From Prorocentrum cordatum (lineage: Eukaryota > Sar > Dinophyceae > Prorocentrales > Prorocentraceae): 62,000 bases of DNA. Of the stretch, positions 1 through 11,589 are shown in pieces (position 1 is the stretch's first letter; each line of letters opens with the position of its first letter). The stretch is taken from positions 365,187-427,186 of the forward strand of contig CAUYUJ010020170.1 of assembly GCA_963575745.1 (NCBI GenBank), written 5' to 3'. Below the pieces are notes generated by a model that did not search any database, had not been told where the DNA came from, and was given only the letters and a program-made list of their open reading frames with translations. Made by a program: the position numbers and the translations under genes.

Positions 1-394
1 GGGGCCACCTTACTTGTCAGAAGCAATGCCATGCTGATTTTCGCTTGCCCACATAGTTGTTCTTGTCGTCCACCCCGCAAAAGTGCATGGCAAGAATTGG
101 GCGCGGCACACACACACACACACCGCTCGAAGTGAATGAAATGACCTTCTCGCTTGGGCGCCGAGCGAAATTTTCTCAAAGTTGCGCTCCCGCTCTGGCT
201 CGGCGCGCGTTTTTAGCTCGCCAATTCATTGGGCGCCGGGGCGTTCCAGGAGGCCCTGAGGTGACGAATGCCTGGGACGTTTTTGCTTGTTCAGGCTCTT
301 GGAGGGCCTCCTGAGTCTCCCCGCGGCTTCTTGGCGCTACGGCCGTCTGGAGGCCATCTTGGGCGTCTTGGAACGATCTTTCGGCGACTCTAGG
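1..394. other. GC-rich intergenic sequence, no gene seen
   Basis: No recognisable protein or RNA gene. A short CA run lies near 108-122. The last ~100 bases carry loose CTTGG/GGCCTCCTG words like those of minisatellites elsewhere in the window. Confidence 0.6.
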
Positions 395-671
<277 letters not shown>

Positions 672-964
672 CACTACGCGCCAGCACCCAGTTGCGCCAG
701 CATTGTTTCTTATGTTGTGGGAGGGCGGAACGTGTCCGTTGTTCCTTTCAACATGGCCAGTCTTGTCGTCGACGTTGCGAAATGCGTGGCGGGAATGGGA
801 CGCGGCGCGCATCCCGCGCGGACGTCAATGCGGTGTCCTGGGGTATCCTCCACTCGCACTGAAATGCCCGCGCAACCCCCAGTTGTGCCATCACTGTTTC
901 TTATGTTGTGGGAGGGCGGGTGGGAATGGGCATGCCATGCTAGACTCGCTCGAGCTGGCTAGCC
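672..964 (+). repeat. Two diverged direct copies of a ~190-bp unit
   Basis: The stretch around 694-745 is repeated with few changes at 884-935; both contain GTTTCTTATGTTGTGGGAGG. They sit between the CTA microsatellite and the CA-rich array. No gene is apparent. Confidence 0.7.
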
Positions 965-966
965 TG

Positions 967-1504
967 ACACCCACACACCCACACACCCACACACCCACGC
1001 ACCCACGCACCCACACACCCACACACCCACACACCCGCACACCCACACACCCACACACACACACCCACACACCCACACACCCACACCCACACACCCACAC
1101 ACCCACACACCCACACACCCACACGCCCACACGCCCACACACCCACGCACCCACACACCCACACACCCACACATCCCACACATCCCACACATCCTACACA
1201 TCCCACACATTCCACACATCCCACACATCCCACACATCCCACACACCCCACACACCCACACACCCACACACCCACGCACCCACACACCCACACACCCACA
1301 CACCCACACACCCACACACCCACACACCCACACACCCACACACCCACGCGCCCACGCGCACACGGGCCCACGCGCACACGCGCACACGCGCACACGCGCA
1401 CACGCACACGCACACGCACACGCACACGCACACGCGCACGCGCACGCCCACGCACACGCGCACGCGCACGCACACGCGCACGCGCACGCGCACGCGCACG
1501 CGCA

Positions 1505-1551
<47 letters not shown>

Positions 1552-1648
1552 GCGCACCCACGCACGCACGCGCACGCACCCACGCACGCACGCACGCACG
1601 CACGCACGCACCCACGCACCCACGCACCCACGCACCCACGCACGCACG

Positions 1649-1683
<35 letters not shown>

Positions 1684-1955
1684 GCGCACCCACGCACGCA
1701 CTTACGCACGCACCCACGCACGCACGCACGCGCGCACGCACGCACGCACCCACGCACCCACGCACCCACGCACGCACGCACGCACGCACGCACGCGCACA
1801 CGCGCACACACGCGCACGCATGCACACACGCGCGCGCACGCACACGCACACGCACACGCACACGCACGCGCACGCGCACGCGCACACGCACACGCACACG
1901 CACACGCACACGCACACGCACACGCACACGCACACGCACACGCGCACGCGCACGC
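967..1955. repeat. CA/CG-rich minisatellite array
   Basis: Nearly 1 kb of alternating purine-pyrimidine short repeats in blocks. CACACC units run from about 967 to 1165, a CACATCC variant to about 1240, and CACACC again to about 1350. CACACG/CACGCG, then CCCGCG, then CACG/CACCCACG blocks follow, ending in CACACG to about 1955. Frames stay open on both strands and encode only His/Thr/Ala/Arg or Val/Cys/Gly low complexity; none is believed coding. Confidence 0.97.
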
Positions 1956-2808
1956 CGCCAGGGCGGGCGCGGCGAGGGGCGACGAGCTGGAGCGCGGCCG
2001 CGATGGGCCAGCGGCAGGGCCAGGCAGCTCGGGGCCATCGGAGATCCGCGGCCCTGCGCCTCTGGCCGCGGCTGAGTCGGCCAATCTGTTGTCGACTATG
2101 CCGCGCGGCAGCCCGACGTTTCGGGCCGGGGTGGATTGCGCCGACCCCTGGCCGGCCCTGCCTGCCGAGTGGCTGCCGTCACCGCCCGGCCCGCGGGCCG
2201 CCGCGGGCGCCGCGCTTGCCCGGGTCGCCGCCCTGCGCCTGGCGCGCGGGCAGGGCCCACCGTGCGCGCGCGCGCGCCGAGGTGCTGCTGCGACGCCGCC
2301 CGACGGGCGGGGAAAAAATACATTCCTATCAACGTCCATAGTAAAAAGTGCGATAGTTGAAGCGGCGGCCATGTCATCTTGATCTTGCCCTCTCATCGGC
2401 CTCGCGGTCGGGGCAGAGAATCCCCAATTCCCCCCGCTTCTGCGGGGGCGGGCTAGGGGGGGCGCTGGGCCCCGCCCTGGACAGGGCGCGGACGTGCAAA
2501 TCCCCGAGCCCCCATGATGCCCCAAAGGGGGGGCGCCTTCGAAGCTGGGGGGCAGCGTGAACCCCCAGATCCTCATGATACCCTCAAAAGGAGGAAGTTC
2601 GGACATGACATAATCGCGTTGGCCACAGTGCGCCGGTGCCCAGACATGCCTTCTCAGCGAGAGCTGGATGCCCATTCTCGTCCATCAGCGGCGCTGGGTA
2701 TCTGAGCGTTCGGCACGAGGGGCGGGCGCCCGCGCTGGTCCGTCGGCAGGAGAACCGCGTGGTCCGACCGAGGTATAAGATCGAGGTCAGTCCGGGAGAA
2801 GGCGCCGT
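1956..2808. other. GC-rich sequence without a recognised gene
   Basis: No protein family, RNA gene or clear repeat was recognised. Open frames are short or of arginine/proline/alanine-rich composition expected from GC-rich random sequence. Confidence 0.5.
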
Positions 2809-2811
2809 AAT

Positions 2812-3286
2812 CCCACCAGCCCTCTGGGCGTCGGTGGTTTAGAGCGTTTCCTCTTCCACCCCTCCTTCTTCCCCTTCGGGGAGGGGTTTACCCCCCCCCC
2901 ACCCCCTCCCCGCTGACCTGGGCAGGGGGGGCGGGGGGCGGTCAGAGCGTCCAAAACGGCCTCGCCGAGGAAGCCAACATCACTGATTTTACTAAGGTTT
3001 TGGCTCCATTTTGGCACCCAGAGGGGGCAGCACTAATTGAAGCCCCCCTCTTCTTTGATCGATTTCCTCCAAGATGGCCCCAAGAAGCGCCCAGGAGGCA
3101 CCAAGAGGCCCCAAGATGGCCCCAAGATGGCCCCAAGAGGCCCCCAGGAGGCCCCCAAGAGGATCCCAAACGGCCCAAAGAAGCCCCCCCGAGGCACCCG
3201 AGACGCCGAAAAGCCCCTCAGGACGACCCTCTACTCGCCTGGGCGTCGTTTCTGGACGGGCTGGTGGGGATGCGCGAAGCGTCTAG
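2812..3286 (-). mobile_element. Element X, copy 3 (short, internally deleted)
   Basis: A 475-bp reversed copy of the element found at 23.9 and 54.7 kb. Read on the minus strand it starts at 3286 with CTAGACGCTTCGCGCATC, continues CCCACCAGCCC, and ends at 2812 with GGGCTGGTGGG. AAT (ATT on the element strand) flanks both ends at 2809-2811 and 3287-3289. It keeps the conserved GGGGAGGGG/TTCCCCTTCGGGG hairpin region and the CTTGG-type minisatellite, but lacks the GTGTGAGTCGTTCGGG minisatellite and the TAG tract of the long copies. No coding sequence was found. Confidence 0.8.
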
Positions 3287-3297
3287 AATTTTCTCTG

Positions 3298-3529
3298 CGT
3301 TTGTCTGCTGGTCTCGTGAGTCCCGGGGGGGCGCCCTCGCGCGCTCTTCAGTTTGGCCGGCGGAGGGCGCCTCATGCTTTTCGAGTCTTGAAGGGTGTTT
3401 CCTTGCCCTAGGTCCGGCCGCGCCGACCAGCGCAATGCCTACTGAATGCCGCCCAGGGCAAAGCCGCCGCGCATCGGAGGCAGAAAGTATCCGCCGCCGC
3501 GCAGCCGGAGGCCCGGAAGAGACTCGCCG
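3298..3529. other. Unannotated GC-rich spacer
   Basis: Nothing recognised between X copy 3 and the next repeat pair. Confidence 0.4.
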
Positions 3530-3975
3530 CGAGGGCGGGGTGCCCGGGCTTGTCCACCGACGGCGGTGGTCGCCCATCTTCGCCCTGCGTAGGCGCGACG
3601 CGCGGGCGCCGACGCGCGCGCCTCATGGGGCGGTCGCCCAGGTTAGCGCGGCGCCCGCATGACGTTTCAGCTGTCGAAGTTGGCGCGCCCGCGTCAGCGA
3701 CGCCGCCGCCCCGCGGCTTTTTTTTTCTCTCCTTCAATCAGCCAAATTCCCCGGGCACAGTGAGACGCAATGCAAGGGCGGGGTTCCCGTGCCTGTCCAT
3801 CGAAGGGCATGGTCGCCCCAGTTTCAGGGGCGATGTGCAGGCGCCAGATTTTGCCCACCGCTAGAAGCGGTCGCCCCGGCAATCGCGGCGCCTTCTCGAC
3901 ACATTTTAGTTGGCGAAAGTCGACGCGCCCGCATCGGCGACGCGGCCGCCTCGCGGCCATTTGTTTTAGGTGTCC
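3530..3975 (+). repeat. Two tandem copies of a ~240-bp GC-rich unit
   Basis: Segments around 3536-3735 and 3778-3975 share the order of a 'cctgtccatcga'-like block, a 'ggtcgccc' block and a final 'gcgcccgc...tcggcgacg' block followed by T-rich sequence. Divergence is high. The 'CTGTCCATCGA' word also recurs in the minisatellite at 30.4-30.7 kb. No gene seen. Confidence 0.55.
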
Positions 3976-4559
3976 CAAGGCCCCTCGGCGAGAGCCCTCT
4001 TTGCGAGGGCGGCGCGGCCGCGCCCGCCCGTCAACGGGGGTAATTATCTTGACGTTGGGAGGAGGGGGCGCCGGCGGATGCCCCTCCATGTGAAGAGGGG
4101 GGCGCTTGCGCGCGCTCGCCCCATCGAGGGCGGGGCGAATTTTCAGACCCCCCACTCCTTTTTGAAAAAGAGGGCGCGGGTTTCGACGCCTGCGCCGGAG
4201 AGGCGGGGGAGTTCTTGAAAAGGCCCATTGCCCTCTGGCGTCGCCCCTGGAGTTGTTCGTTCAAGTTCGATGCTGGGTCGACCTCCAGAGCCCCGGCGAC
4301 GGCCCCGAGGTGGGCCGCGAGCCTGCATTGGAAGGCTGGGAGCAGACAGAGCGGGCCCCGCTGGGGCCGCGCGTTGTGCAGCGCCGAGGGCGGCCCTGAG
4401 GAGATAGTCGGCTGTCTGTGCCAACCGCGCCTCCAAGGACAAGCGGCGGGGCGCTGCGCTGCGGCGCCCCTGGGGGGGGGGGGGGGCCGCCGAGGGCCCC
4501 CGCGTTGGAAGGAGGCGCATTCCCCCCCCGCCGCGCGAACGAATCAAAATGGGCAGCGC
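3976..4559. other. GC-rich sequence without a recognised gene
   Basis: Open frames here are arginine/alanine/proline-rich and show no family similarity. Contains a long G run near 4470-4485. Confidence 0.45.
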
Positions 4560-5325
4560 GAGAAAATGCCGCGGGCCAATCGCGCCCGCTAGTCGCCACT
4601 TTCGCGGGCCCCTGGCCGGCGCGGCGGAGCGGGGAAGTGCGCGTGTCCAGCCGAGGCCCCGCAGCTCCCCCTCGGTCGGGGGCTGCGAACTGCGCAGGCG
4701 TCGCCACTTTCGCGGGCTCCTGGGAGGCGCGGCGGAGCGGGAGAAGCACGCGGGCCCTGCGGAGACCTCGCAGCCCCCTGGGGGATTGCGACATGCGCAA
4801 CTATCGCTAATTTCGTGGGCTCCCGGGAGGCGCGACGGAGTGGGGGAGCGCGCGCGCGCCCCGAGATGTCGCAGTTCCCTGGGGGGCTGCGAATGGTGCA
4901 ACCGTCGCCTGTATGGTAGGCTCTTGGGAGGCATCGCAAAGTAGGGGGGTACGCGTGCCCATCCGAGACCTCGCGGCTCCCTGGGGGGCTGCGAACTGCG
5001 CGACTTTCGTTAGTTTTGCGGGCTCTTGGGGGGCGCGGCGGAGCGGGGGGGCGCGCGCGCGCCCAGTCGAGAGAAGCTATTCGGAGGCACGACGGAGTAC
5101 GGGAGCGCGCGCGTCCACCTCTGACTTCGAATTTCCTCGTTGAGCTGCGCAACCATCACCGGTATCGCGGCCTCCTGGGTGGCGCGACGGGGCGGGGGAG
5201 TGCGCGCGCGCTGCTAGGACCTAGCAGCTCCGCGGGAGGCTGCGGCCCGCGCATCTATCGCCACTTTCGCGGGCCCCTGGGAGGTGCGGCGGAGCATGGG
5301 AGCGCGCCGCCCAGTCGAGGCTAGG
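4560..5325 (+). repeat. ~105-bp GC-rich tandem repeat, about seven units
   Basis: Core words 'CGCCACTTTCGCGGGC' and 'GGGAGGCGCGGCGGAGC' recur near 4590, 4703, 4803, 4904, 5005, 5150 and 5258. Spacing is about 100-115 bp, with one partial unit near 5080. Units are diverged. Frames through it are repeat shadows. Confidence 0.85.
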
Positions 5326-6035
5326 GCTAAAGCCTTAGGGCTTACCGCACTGGGCTTCGGTCCTAAGCCTTGGAGCTTAGGGCTCGCGGCTTAGGGCGTA
5401 TGTTTTAGGGCAGGGAGTTCGGGTTCACGGCTTGCGGCCTAGGGCATGAGGCATAGGGCTTAGGGCATAGGTTTAGAGCGTGGGGCTCGCAGGGCTTAGG
5501 GGTCAGATGCTAGCGGTTAGCTTCTAGGCTTGGGGTGTTAGGCATAAGGGCTTCCGGGTTAGGGTGCTAGGGTTAGGGTGCTGGGCTTAGGGTGTTTGGC
5601 TTAGGTTGTCAAGGTTAGGGCGTTTGACCTGGGGCGTTTTGGGTTGGGGTGCTGAGGGCCGCGGTGTTGGGGTTAGAATGGTAGGGTTTGGATTGGGGTG
5701 TTAGGGCATTGGTGTTAGGGTCGCGGTGCTACGCTTAGGGTGTTAGGGCGTGGGTTGGGGCGGTGGGGTTCGGAGTAGGGTGCAGAGGCTATGCGTGATG
5801 GGGCAGGATCCAAGGATTCGGGTGTTAGGGTTATGGCGGCGCGGTTCAGGCTAGGGTGTCAGGGTTAGGGCTTGGGGCGATTGAATTCGGGTTAGAGCGT
5901 TCGGGTTGGGGCGTTAGGCTTAGGGTTAGGGCGTTCGGATTAAAGCGTTAGAGCATTGGGATTTGGTCGTCAGGGTTGGCGCGTTAGGGGTCAGGGCGTT
6001 AGGGTTAGAGCTAGGGCGGTAGCTTTAGGGGGTGC
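5326..6035 (+). repeat. Degenerate TTAGGG-like interstitial tract
   Basis: About 700 bp dominated by variants of TTAGGG, GGGTTAGGGT, GTGTTAGGG and GGGCTTAGGG with no exact period. It resembles a decayed telomere-like or subtelomeric minisatellite. It differs from the exact TTTAGGG run at 31.3 kb. Confidence 0.8.
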
Positions 6036-6204
6036 GGTTCCGGAGCGAGGGGCTCTTATTTGATTTTCGAGTGCACGGGGGGGCGGGGCTCAAGCCCCCC
6101 ATTCCCCTTCCGGAGGGCAGGAGGGGGGTCCGGGACGACGGGCTGGGGAAGACGGCGGGGGGGGGGCGCGACGGGCGGGGGGGAAGGGAAGAGAGGGAGG
6201 CCCA

Positions 6205-6585
6205 GACCACCCTGTGCAAACCCAATTGCGTGAAGCGCGTTTCCAGCGAACCCTTCTCCGTTCAACTGCTGCTGTCCGCGACGATTTTGGCCCCGGGGGG
6301 CCCTGGGCCGCCTTTCGGGCGGCGCCCTGACCTTTCGAGCTCAGGAGAGCTCGCAACTGAACTGGATGAAGACATTTTTCTTCGGGAGAAGAATGACGTC
6401 GCATTGTTTGCGCGACTTTCTGGAGATGCGCCGCGCTCTGTGGCCCGCGGCGGGGAGCGACTGATTCAGCCTCGCCCATGGCGCGGGACAAGAGGGCCAT
6501 CGATCCACGGACCCCGAGTTTCAGATGGACGCCGCGTCGAGATCAGTCGCGGCGCGCCTGTCGGCGAACCCGCATTGGTAGCAGA
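6205..6585 (+). repeat. Dispersed ~380-bp repeat, copy 1
   Basis: Matches 30,085-30,400 in direct orientation. Shared blocks include AAACCCAATTG, 'GCGCGTTTC..GCGAACC', 'CTTTCGAGCTC', 'ATCGATCCACGGACCCCGAG' and a final 'GGCGCGC.TGTCGGCGA'. It lies just 5' of the gag-like region of copia remnant C, so it could be part of an LTR or leader (inference). The second copy has no pol downstream. Confidence 0.7.
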
Positions 6586-7068
6586 GCCGCTCGGATCCGA
6601 CGCTGCAGCCGGCGGGCGCCGTGGCAGATGGCAGAGACGACAGCAAGGAGGTTAACGCGTGGGACGGAGATGTCGCCCGATTTCAGGAATTCAAGGAGCG
6701 CGGGAAGTGGCGCGCGGCTGGCCCCCACCATCGAAACAAGCATGTGACTGAAGCTCGCCCAGCGGTAGCTCTCGCAGGCGAAGCATGGATGGCGGCGGAG
6801 GGGGTCTCGGATGAAGGGCGCGAGCTGCTAGGATAGAGCGGGGGCCGCGCAGCCCCAGCACGTTCTTGGGCGAAACGCAGATGGGCAAGGTGAATCCAGA
6901 GGCCGCGCAGTGCCCGAAGGAATACCTGTTCGTTTTGCGACGGCGGAATAACGAGCGCATGAAGGCGCGCGCGCGGAGGGGCCGGATCGCGGCAGACAGC
7001 CCGGGCCAGAGTTGTAGACGCATCGATGAGAAGGGCGCGAGCCACGAGCTCCAGCGCGGCTCGAAGAA

Positions 7069-7965
7069 ATGAGTCAGCGGCAACGGAGTCGGTTCGACCT
7101 GACGTCGGAGACGGAGACGACAGAGGCCAAGAGATGGCACGACGACGGTGGAGACCGTTGGAGGGGGAGCTGGCGGCGCGGCGACAGCTGGCGGTCAAGC
7201 TCTCCATGGGGCTCCAAGGGGTGGGAATGGCCGCGAGCTCAGACGGCGACGTCGCTGAAGGCGCACAAGAAGATGACGCTGAAGGAAAAGGCCGCAGAGG
7301 CGCTGTGGTCGCCGATCTTTGGGCACGACGACGTAGACATCGCGCCGCTGACGGAGGCGGCCTCGGAGTTGCGAGAGAAGCTCGTCCCATCGGCGAAGCT
7401 AGCTGGACTCAATGCTCAGGAACGGACCGGAGTGCTCCCGTCGGCCAAGAACTCGCTGAAACTCGCGAACATAGGTTCCGCGCTGCGAGATCAGCGGGCC
7501 GACGTCGACTTGCAGGGGCACGACCTCAGCAACAGGAAGCGCGAGATGCGCCCGCGCAGGCCCGGCAAGGGTCGAGCGCTCGGAGCCTTCGGCGAAGAAG
7601 ATGAGGGCGTGGAGGCGCTCGGAGAGGAAGTTGAGGATGGCCGGGAGGCGCTCGGCGGCTCCGTGGAAGACGACGACGAGATCGACGCGTGGGGACTTGG
7701 ACGAGGACGAGCGCGCAGAGGCCGAGGCGCTAGCGGTGATCGCCCACGCCAAGAAGGACGTCAATATTCAGTAGAGGGTTCTTGCGCAGGCCAGGGCTGT
7801 CGCGAAGGACAGCAGAGCGGAGTTTTTTGACAGAAGGGCAACAGCATTGGCAAGGGCATCGTTGGCCCTTGCTTCATCTGCGGGGGGCCGCGCAAGAAGG
7901 CACATTGCCCAAATAACGCGATCAAGTCACGAGGGCGTGGGAAGCCACGGGGCCGAGCACCGCAA
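7069..7965 (+). pseudogene. Copia gag-like region with degenerate zinc knuckle
   Basis: A charged, glutamate/arginine-rich frame starts at 7069 and ends at a TGA at 7828-7830. The same frame continues past that stop into a CCHC-like knuckle at 7870-7908 (residues CFICGGPRKKAHC) and a basic, glycine-rich tail (SRGRGKPRGRA). Retroviral-type knuckles bind the element RNA. Here Cys, Cys and the last Cys remain, but the position expected to be His is Arg (codon at 7891). A neighbouring frame reads EFFDRR just before the knuckle, so a frameshift near 7830 is likely. The element is almost certainly inactive. Confidence 0.65.
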
Positions 7966-8105
7966 GTCGGAGCGCCGGCGTTCAGCTGGGGCAGCCGGGA
8001 CGACGGCGGCGGCGAGGACGACGACAACGGCAGGGTGGAGATGGCCGACGCGGAGTTCGAGGTCGAGCGCGCGTTGGCCAGGTTTGCGGAGGAGACCAGG
8101 GGCGC

Positions 8106-8640
8106 ATGGCGCTCGATTGCGGGGCGACGAAGACGTTCGGCTCCGTCGCGGCGATTGAGAAAATACCTGGGAAACAGACGGAGGCTGGCATCGACGCGAG
8201 CTTGGTGGAGGTCGACGCGACAGATCGGCCACAGTTCGGCATTGCGAACGGCGACGCGGAGCAGTATTCTTGCAGGGCCAGCCTGCCATTCCAAGCTGAC
8301 GGATGCCTTCGAAGTTTATCGAGCTTCGCGCTGAACGCCAAGGGGGACCGCTGCGTGCCGCTGTTGGCCTCGGTGGACACCATGAAACGCGCAGTGGCCA
8401 TCGTCGACCTCGAATCCGGGATCGCCTACTTCATCTCGATAGCGGCGAACAAGTTGGCGCAGCTGAAGCGGATCTCGACGGGGCACCTGCGCATCTGTGC
8501 ATCGACGTGGCGAAGGATTGCCGCGGCGAGAAGATCCCCGAGACCGAGAGGCAGGACTGCAGACAGAAGCTCGAGATCCTGCAGCAGGGGCTCGCCGCGA
8601 TGGGCGCTGCGACGACCGCGTGCGTGGCCGACCCTGAATG
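8106..8640 (+). pseudogene. Copia aspartic protease remnant
   Basis: Frame beginning MALDCGATKTFGSV: the D-x-G-A arrangement is the retropepsin active site, with Cys where Ser/Thr is usual. Downstream are a FGIANG-like flap segment, then VPLLASVDTMKRA and VDLESGIAYF, matching the vPiLlg..tl...gavidf..g order of copia proteases. A GH-containing stretch follows. The frame shifts near 8510; the next frame reads IDVAKDCRGEKIPETER. The knuckle frame and protease frame differ, so a frameshift also lies near 8100. Confidence 0.65.
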
Positions 8641-8984
8641 AGGGCAGCGCCCTCCTTCGCGCTAATAGGGAAAACGCGCGCGCTGCTAACAGCGCGCCGC
8701 TGCATTGGAAGCCCCGCCGGAACAGTGAGAGCAGAGGGTGGTGGGCCCGAGAGGAAAGGGTGAATATTGAAACCAACGCGAATTTCATTGCCGCAGGTTT
8801 AGAGATGAGGCCTGAGACCTCCGAGGGGACGCGGGCGCCGCGCGCGCTGGCGATTCCGACTCGGACGACAGCTCGATCGAGGACTGCGAGTGCACCGGCC
8901 CGACCGAGGAAATTCTCAGCCACCAGATCGACGGCGACAGTATGAGCAGGCAAATACTTGTGAGTTTTTATTCGTGGCCGCCCG

Positions 8985-9659
8985 CATAGATTGCGCCGCA
9001 TAGCTTGCGCCGCTACATAGATTCTCCTTTCTAATAGACTCTACCCCCTCCCGGCGTTATCGGTCACCCTTTTCGGGTATGTAGATCATATATGATTCTG
9101 ACCACATGTCCATCCTAAATATGAATTTACACTTTCACAGGGGGGCCGGTATCGCCCCCCCCCTGAGTTTCTTTTGTGAAAATGATACGCGGGGACATAT
9201 TTTGCTCTAACATAAGACTTGTTCACGAATCCCTTGCAACAAATGAGACGAAGTGCAGACGCGCGCGTCGTCGCGCGCGCATGCCGAAATCCTTGAAAAA
9301 CCTTCGGTGTCGGCAGGATTTCGCAATCGAGTTTCCAAACAAACATACAAAAACACAGGGTTTCGCAACACTGATTTGCTAAAAAAACTTACGCGCGAGC
9401 TCTTGCGAAATCTTATGAAAACCATAGGTTTATCAAGATTTTTACAAAATGCTACCAAACGGGCTTCGCGCGCGCATGTCGAAATCTGTCGAGCGCCCTT
9501 GCGCGTGTGCCGTCGCGAGAATCCTCTGCGCGCGTATGCCGACGTCTTTCAAAACCCATCTGCTTCGGAAGGATTTCAAAATCGTGGGCCCAAACAACTT
9601 ACAAAAACACGAGGTTTCGCAACACGGATGTTCAACAAAAGCGTGCGCGCGCGCTCTTG

Positions 9660-9692
<33 letters not shown>

Positions 9693-10560
9693 CGTCCTCC
9701 CTCCTCCCGCGTCGTCGTCGTCGTCGCTTACGTCTTCCTCTGTCTTTCCTCGTGTTCGTCGTCGTCGTCCTCTTTGGCGTCGTGGTCGTTTCCGTCGTCG
9801 TTGTCGCCGTGGTCGTCCTTCCTCCTCCTCCCTCGTCGGCGTCGTCCGTCGTCGGCGTCTCGTCGTCGTCCCTCCTATTTCGTCGCCGTCGTCGTCGTTG
9901 TCGTTGTCGTCGTCGTCGTGTTCCCTCCTCCTTCGTCGTTGTCGTCGTCGGCGTCGCCGTCCTTCCTCCTTCTTCGTCGTTCGCGTCGTCGCCGTCCTCC
10001 CTCCTCCCTCTTCGTTGTCGTCGTTGTCGCCGTCGTCGTCCTCCCTCCTCCGTCGTCGTCGTCTTCGTTGGCGACGTCGTCATCGTCTTCGTCGTCGTCG
10101 TCGTCGTCTTCGTCGTCGTCGTCTTCGTCGTCGTCGACGTCGGCGTCGTTGTCGTCGCCGCCGTCGTCGTCGTCGTCGTCGTCGTCGTCGGCGTTGTTGA
10201 CGTCGTCGTCGTCGTCGGTGTCGTCGACGTCGTCGTCGTCGGCGTCGTCATCGTCGTCGTTGTCATCGTCGTCGGCGTCGGCCTCGGCGTCGTCGTCGTC
10301 GTCGTCGGTGTCGTCGTCGTCGTCGTCGTCGTTGTCGGCGTCGTCGAAGTCGTTGGAGACGTCGTCGGTGTTGTCGTAGTCGTTGTCGGCGGCGGCGTCG
10401 TCGTCGTCGTCGTTGTCGCTGTCGTCGTCGGCGTCGCTGTCGTTGCCAAGTGCCATGTGGTACCCACCGTCACAGTCTTAAGAGATTTTGCAAACCAAGT
10501 TGCGGGTGGGTGGGTGGGATGTTTGCGCGAGCAGTGGAGAGGACAGCTTCAAGACAGTCA
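8985..10560 (+). repeat. Array unit 1
   Basis: Complete unit: leader 9038-9175 with hairpin 9139-9172, body 9185-9650, GTC tract 9660-10445, and tail 10445-10560 with GGTACCCACCGTCAC. Preceded by a few 'ATTGCGCCGCATAG' words that recur as a minisatellite at the array's far end (20.55-20.65 kb). Confidence 0.85.
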
Positions 10561-10770
10561 AAGTGAATAGCACCAAATAGATTGCGCTGCGTAGATTATC
10601 TTTAATTCTCCTTTACAACAAGAGAATAGACTCTACCCCCCTCTTGGCGTTATCGGTCTCCCATTCGGGTATGTAAATCAGATATGATTGTGACCATGCC
10701 CATCCTATATATGAATTTACACTATCCCAGGGGGGCCAGCATCGCCCCCCCTGAGGTTCCCTTGTAAATT
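10561..10770 (+). repeat. Array unit 2, leader only
   Basis: Leader with CTCTACCCCC, hairpin at 10727-10757 and GAGGTTCCCTTGTAAA, then an abrupt switch into unrelated sequence at about 10771. This looks like an insertion or recombination junction cutting the array. Confidence 0.8.
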
Positions 10771-11039
10771 ATTCACTGCGTGGAGCTGCCCATATGTGCA
10801 TCTACTCGCATGGACCTGTCCGCCGTGAATGTCTAGGCGCAAGAGCTTTCGAATATTAACGGGCTTCAGTTGTGACGGTCTGGACATCAATCTAATTGCG
10901 AATGAATTGGAGTGTGAATGAGCTTCAGTAGTACAAGCGCGTCTCTGTGCATGAGCCTGGGGCCTCCTGGGGCCTCCTGACACCTACTGGGGCTTCCTGG
11001 GGTCTCAAGGAGCCTCTTGGGACCTCCTGGGACCTCCTA

Positions 11040-11325
11040 TGAAGGTTTCGTGCCCCAGGAGAGGCGCAATTTATAGCAACAGACGTACATAAAACATTGC
11101 GGATTAGAGCCACAGGAGAAGGGCAATCTATAGGAACACGCGTAAAACACCAAGGACTCGTGCCCCAGGAGAGGCCCAATATATAGGAACATGATTAAAG
11201 CATTTAGGATTGTGTACACAGGAGAAGGACCATCTATAGAAACATACGTAGAACATCAAAGAATCGTGCTCCAGGTAAGGCCCACTCGATAGGAGCATAC
11301 GTAAAACACATGGGATTGGAGCCAC
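11040..11325 (+). repeat. ~60-bp alternating monomer repeat
   Basis: Monomers alternate between a 'CGTGCCCCAGGAGAGGC' type and a 'GAGCCACAGGAGAAGGGC' type, each followed by an A/T-rich 'ATAGGAAC...GTAAAACA' half. About five monomers. The reverse complement occurs at 29,555-29,745. Confidence 0.8.
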
Positions 11326-11334
11326 TCCTGTTGC

Positions 11335-11585
11335 CTTCTGAGGCCTCCTGCTCCTGGGGCCTCTCAGGGCCTCCTGTTGCCTTCCGAGGCCTTCTGGCGC
11401 TTCCTGTTGCCTCCTGGGGCCTCCTGTGGTTTCCTGATGCCTTCTGGAGCTTCCTGGGGCCTCCTGGAGCCTCTTGGGACATCCAGTGGCCTCTTGAGTT
11501 TTTCTGTGGCCTCCTGATGCCTCCTGTGACCTCATGTGGTCTCCTGGGGCCTCCTGGAGCCTGTTGGAGCCTCCTGTGGCATCCT
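11335..11585 (+). repeat. CCTCCTGGGG minisatellite
   Basis: Short 9-15 bp units around GGCCTCCTG/GGAGCCTCCTG with TGTGG and TGTTGCC variants. A shorter stretch lies at 10,955-11,040. The reverse complement (CCAGGAGGC) is at 29,225-29,545 and 29,755-29,870. Confidence 0.85.
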
Positions 11586-11589
11586 GAGA

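Larger units (their letters stand above)
6586..8985 (+). mobile_element. Ty1/copia-type retrotransposon remnant C (gag to protease)
   Basis: A decayed 5' part of a copia-like element: gag-like region, zinc knuckle, protease, then a tail with no integrase or reverse transcriptase. Parts lie in different frames. The remnant stops where the higher-order array begins at about 8985. Confidence 0.7.
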
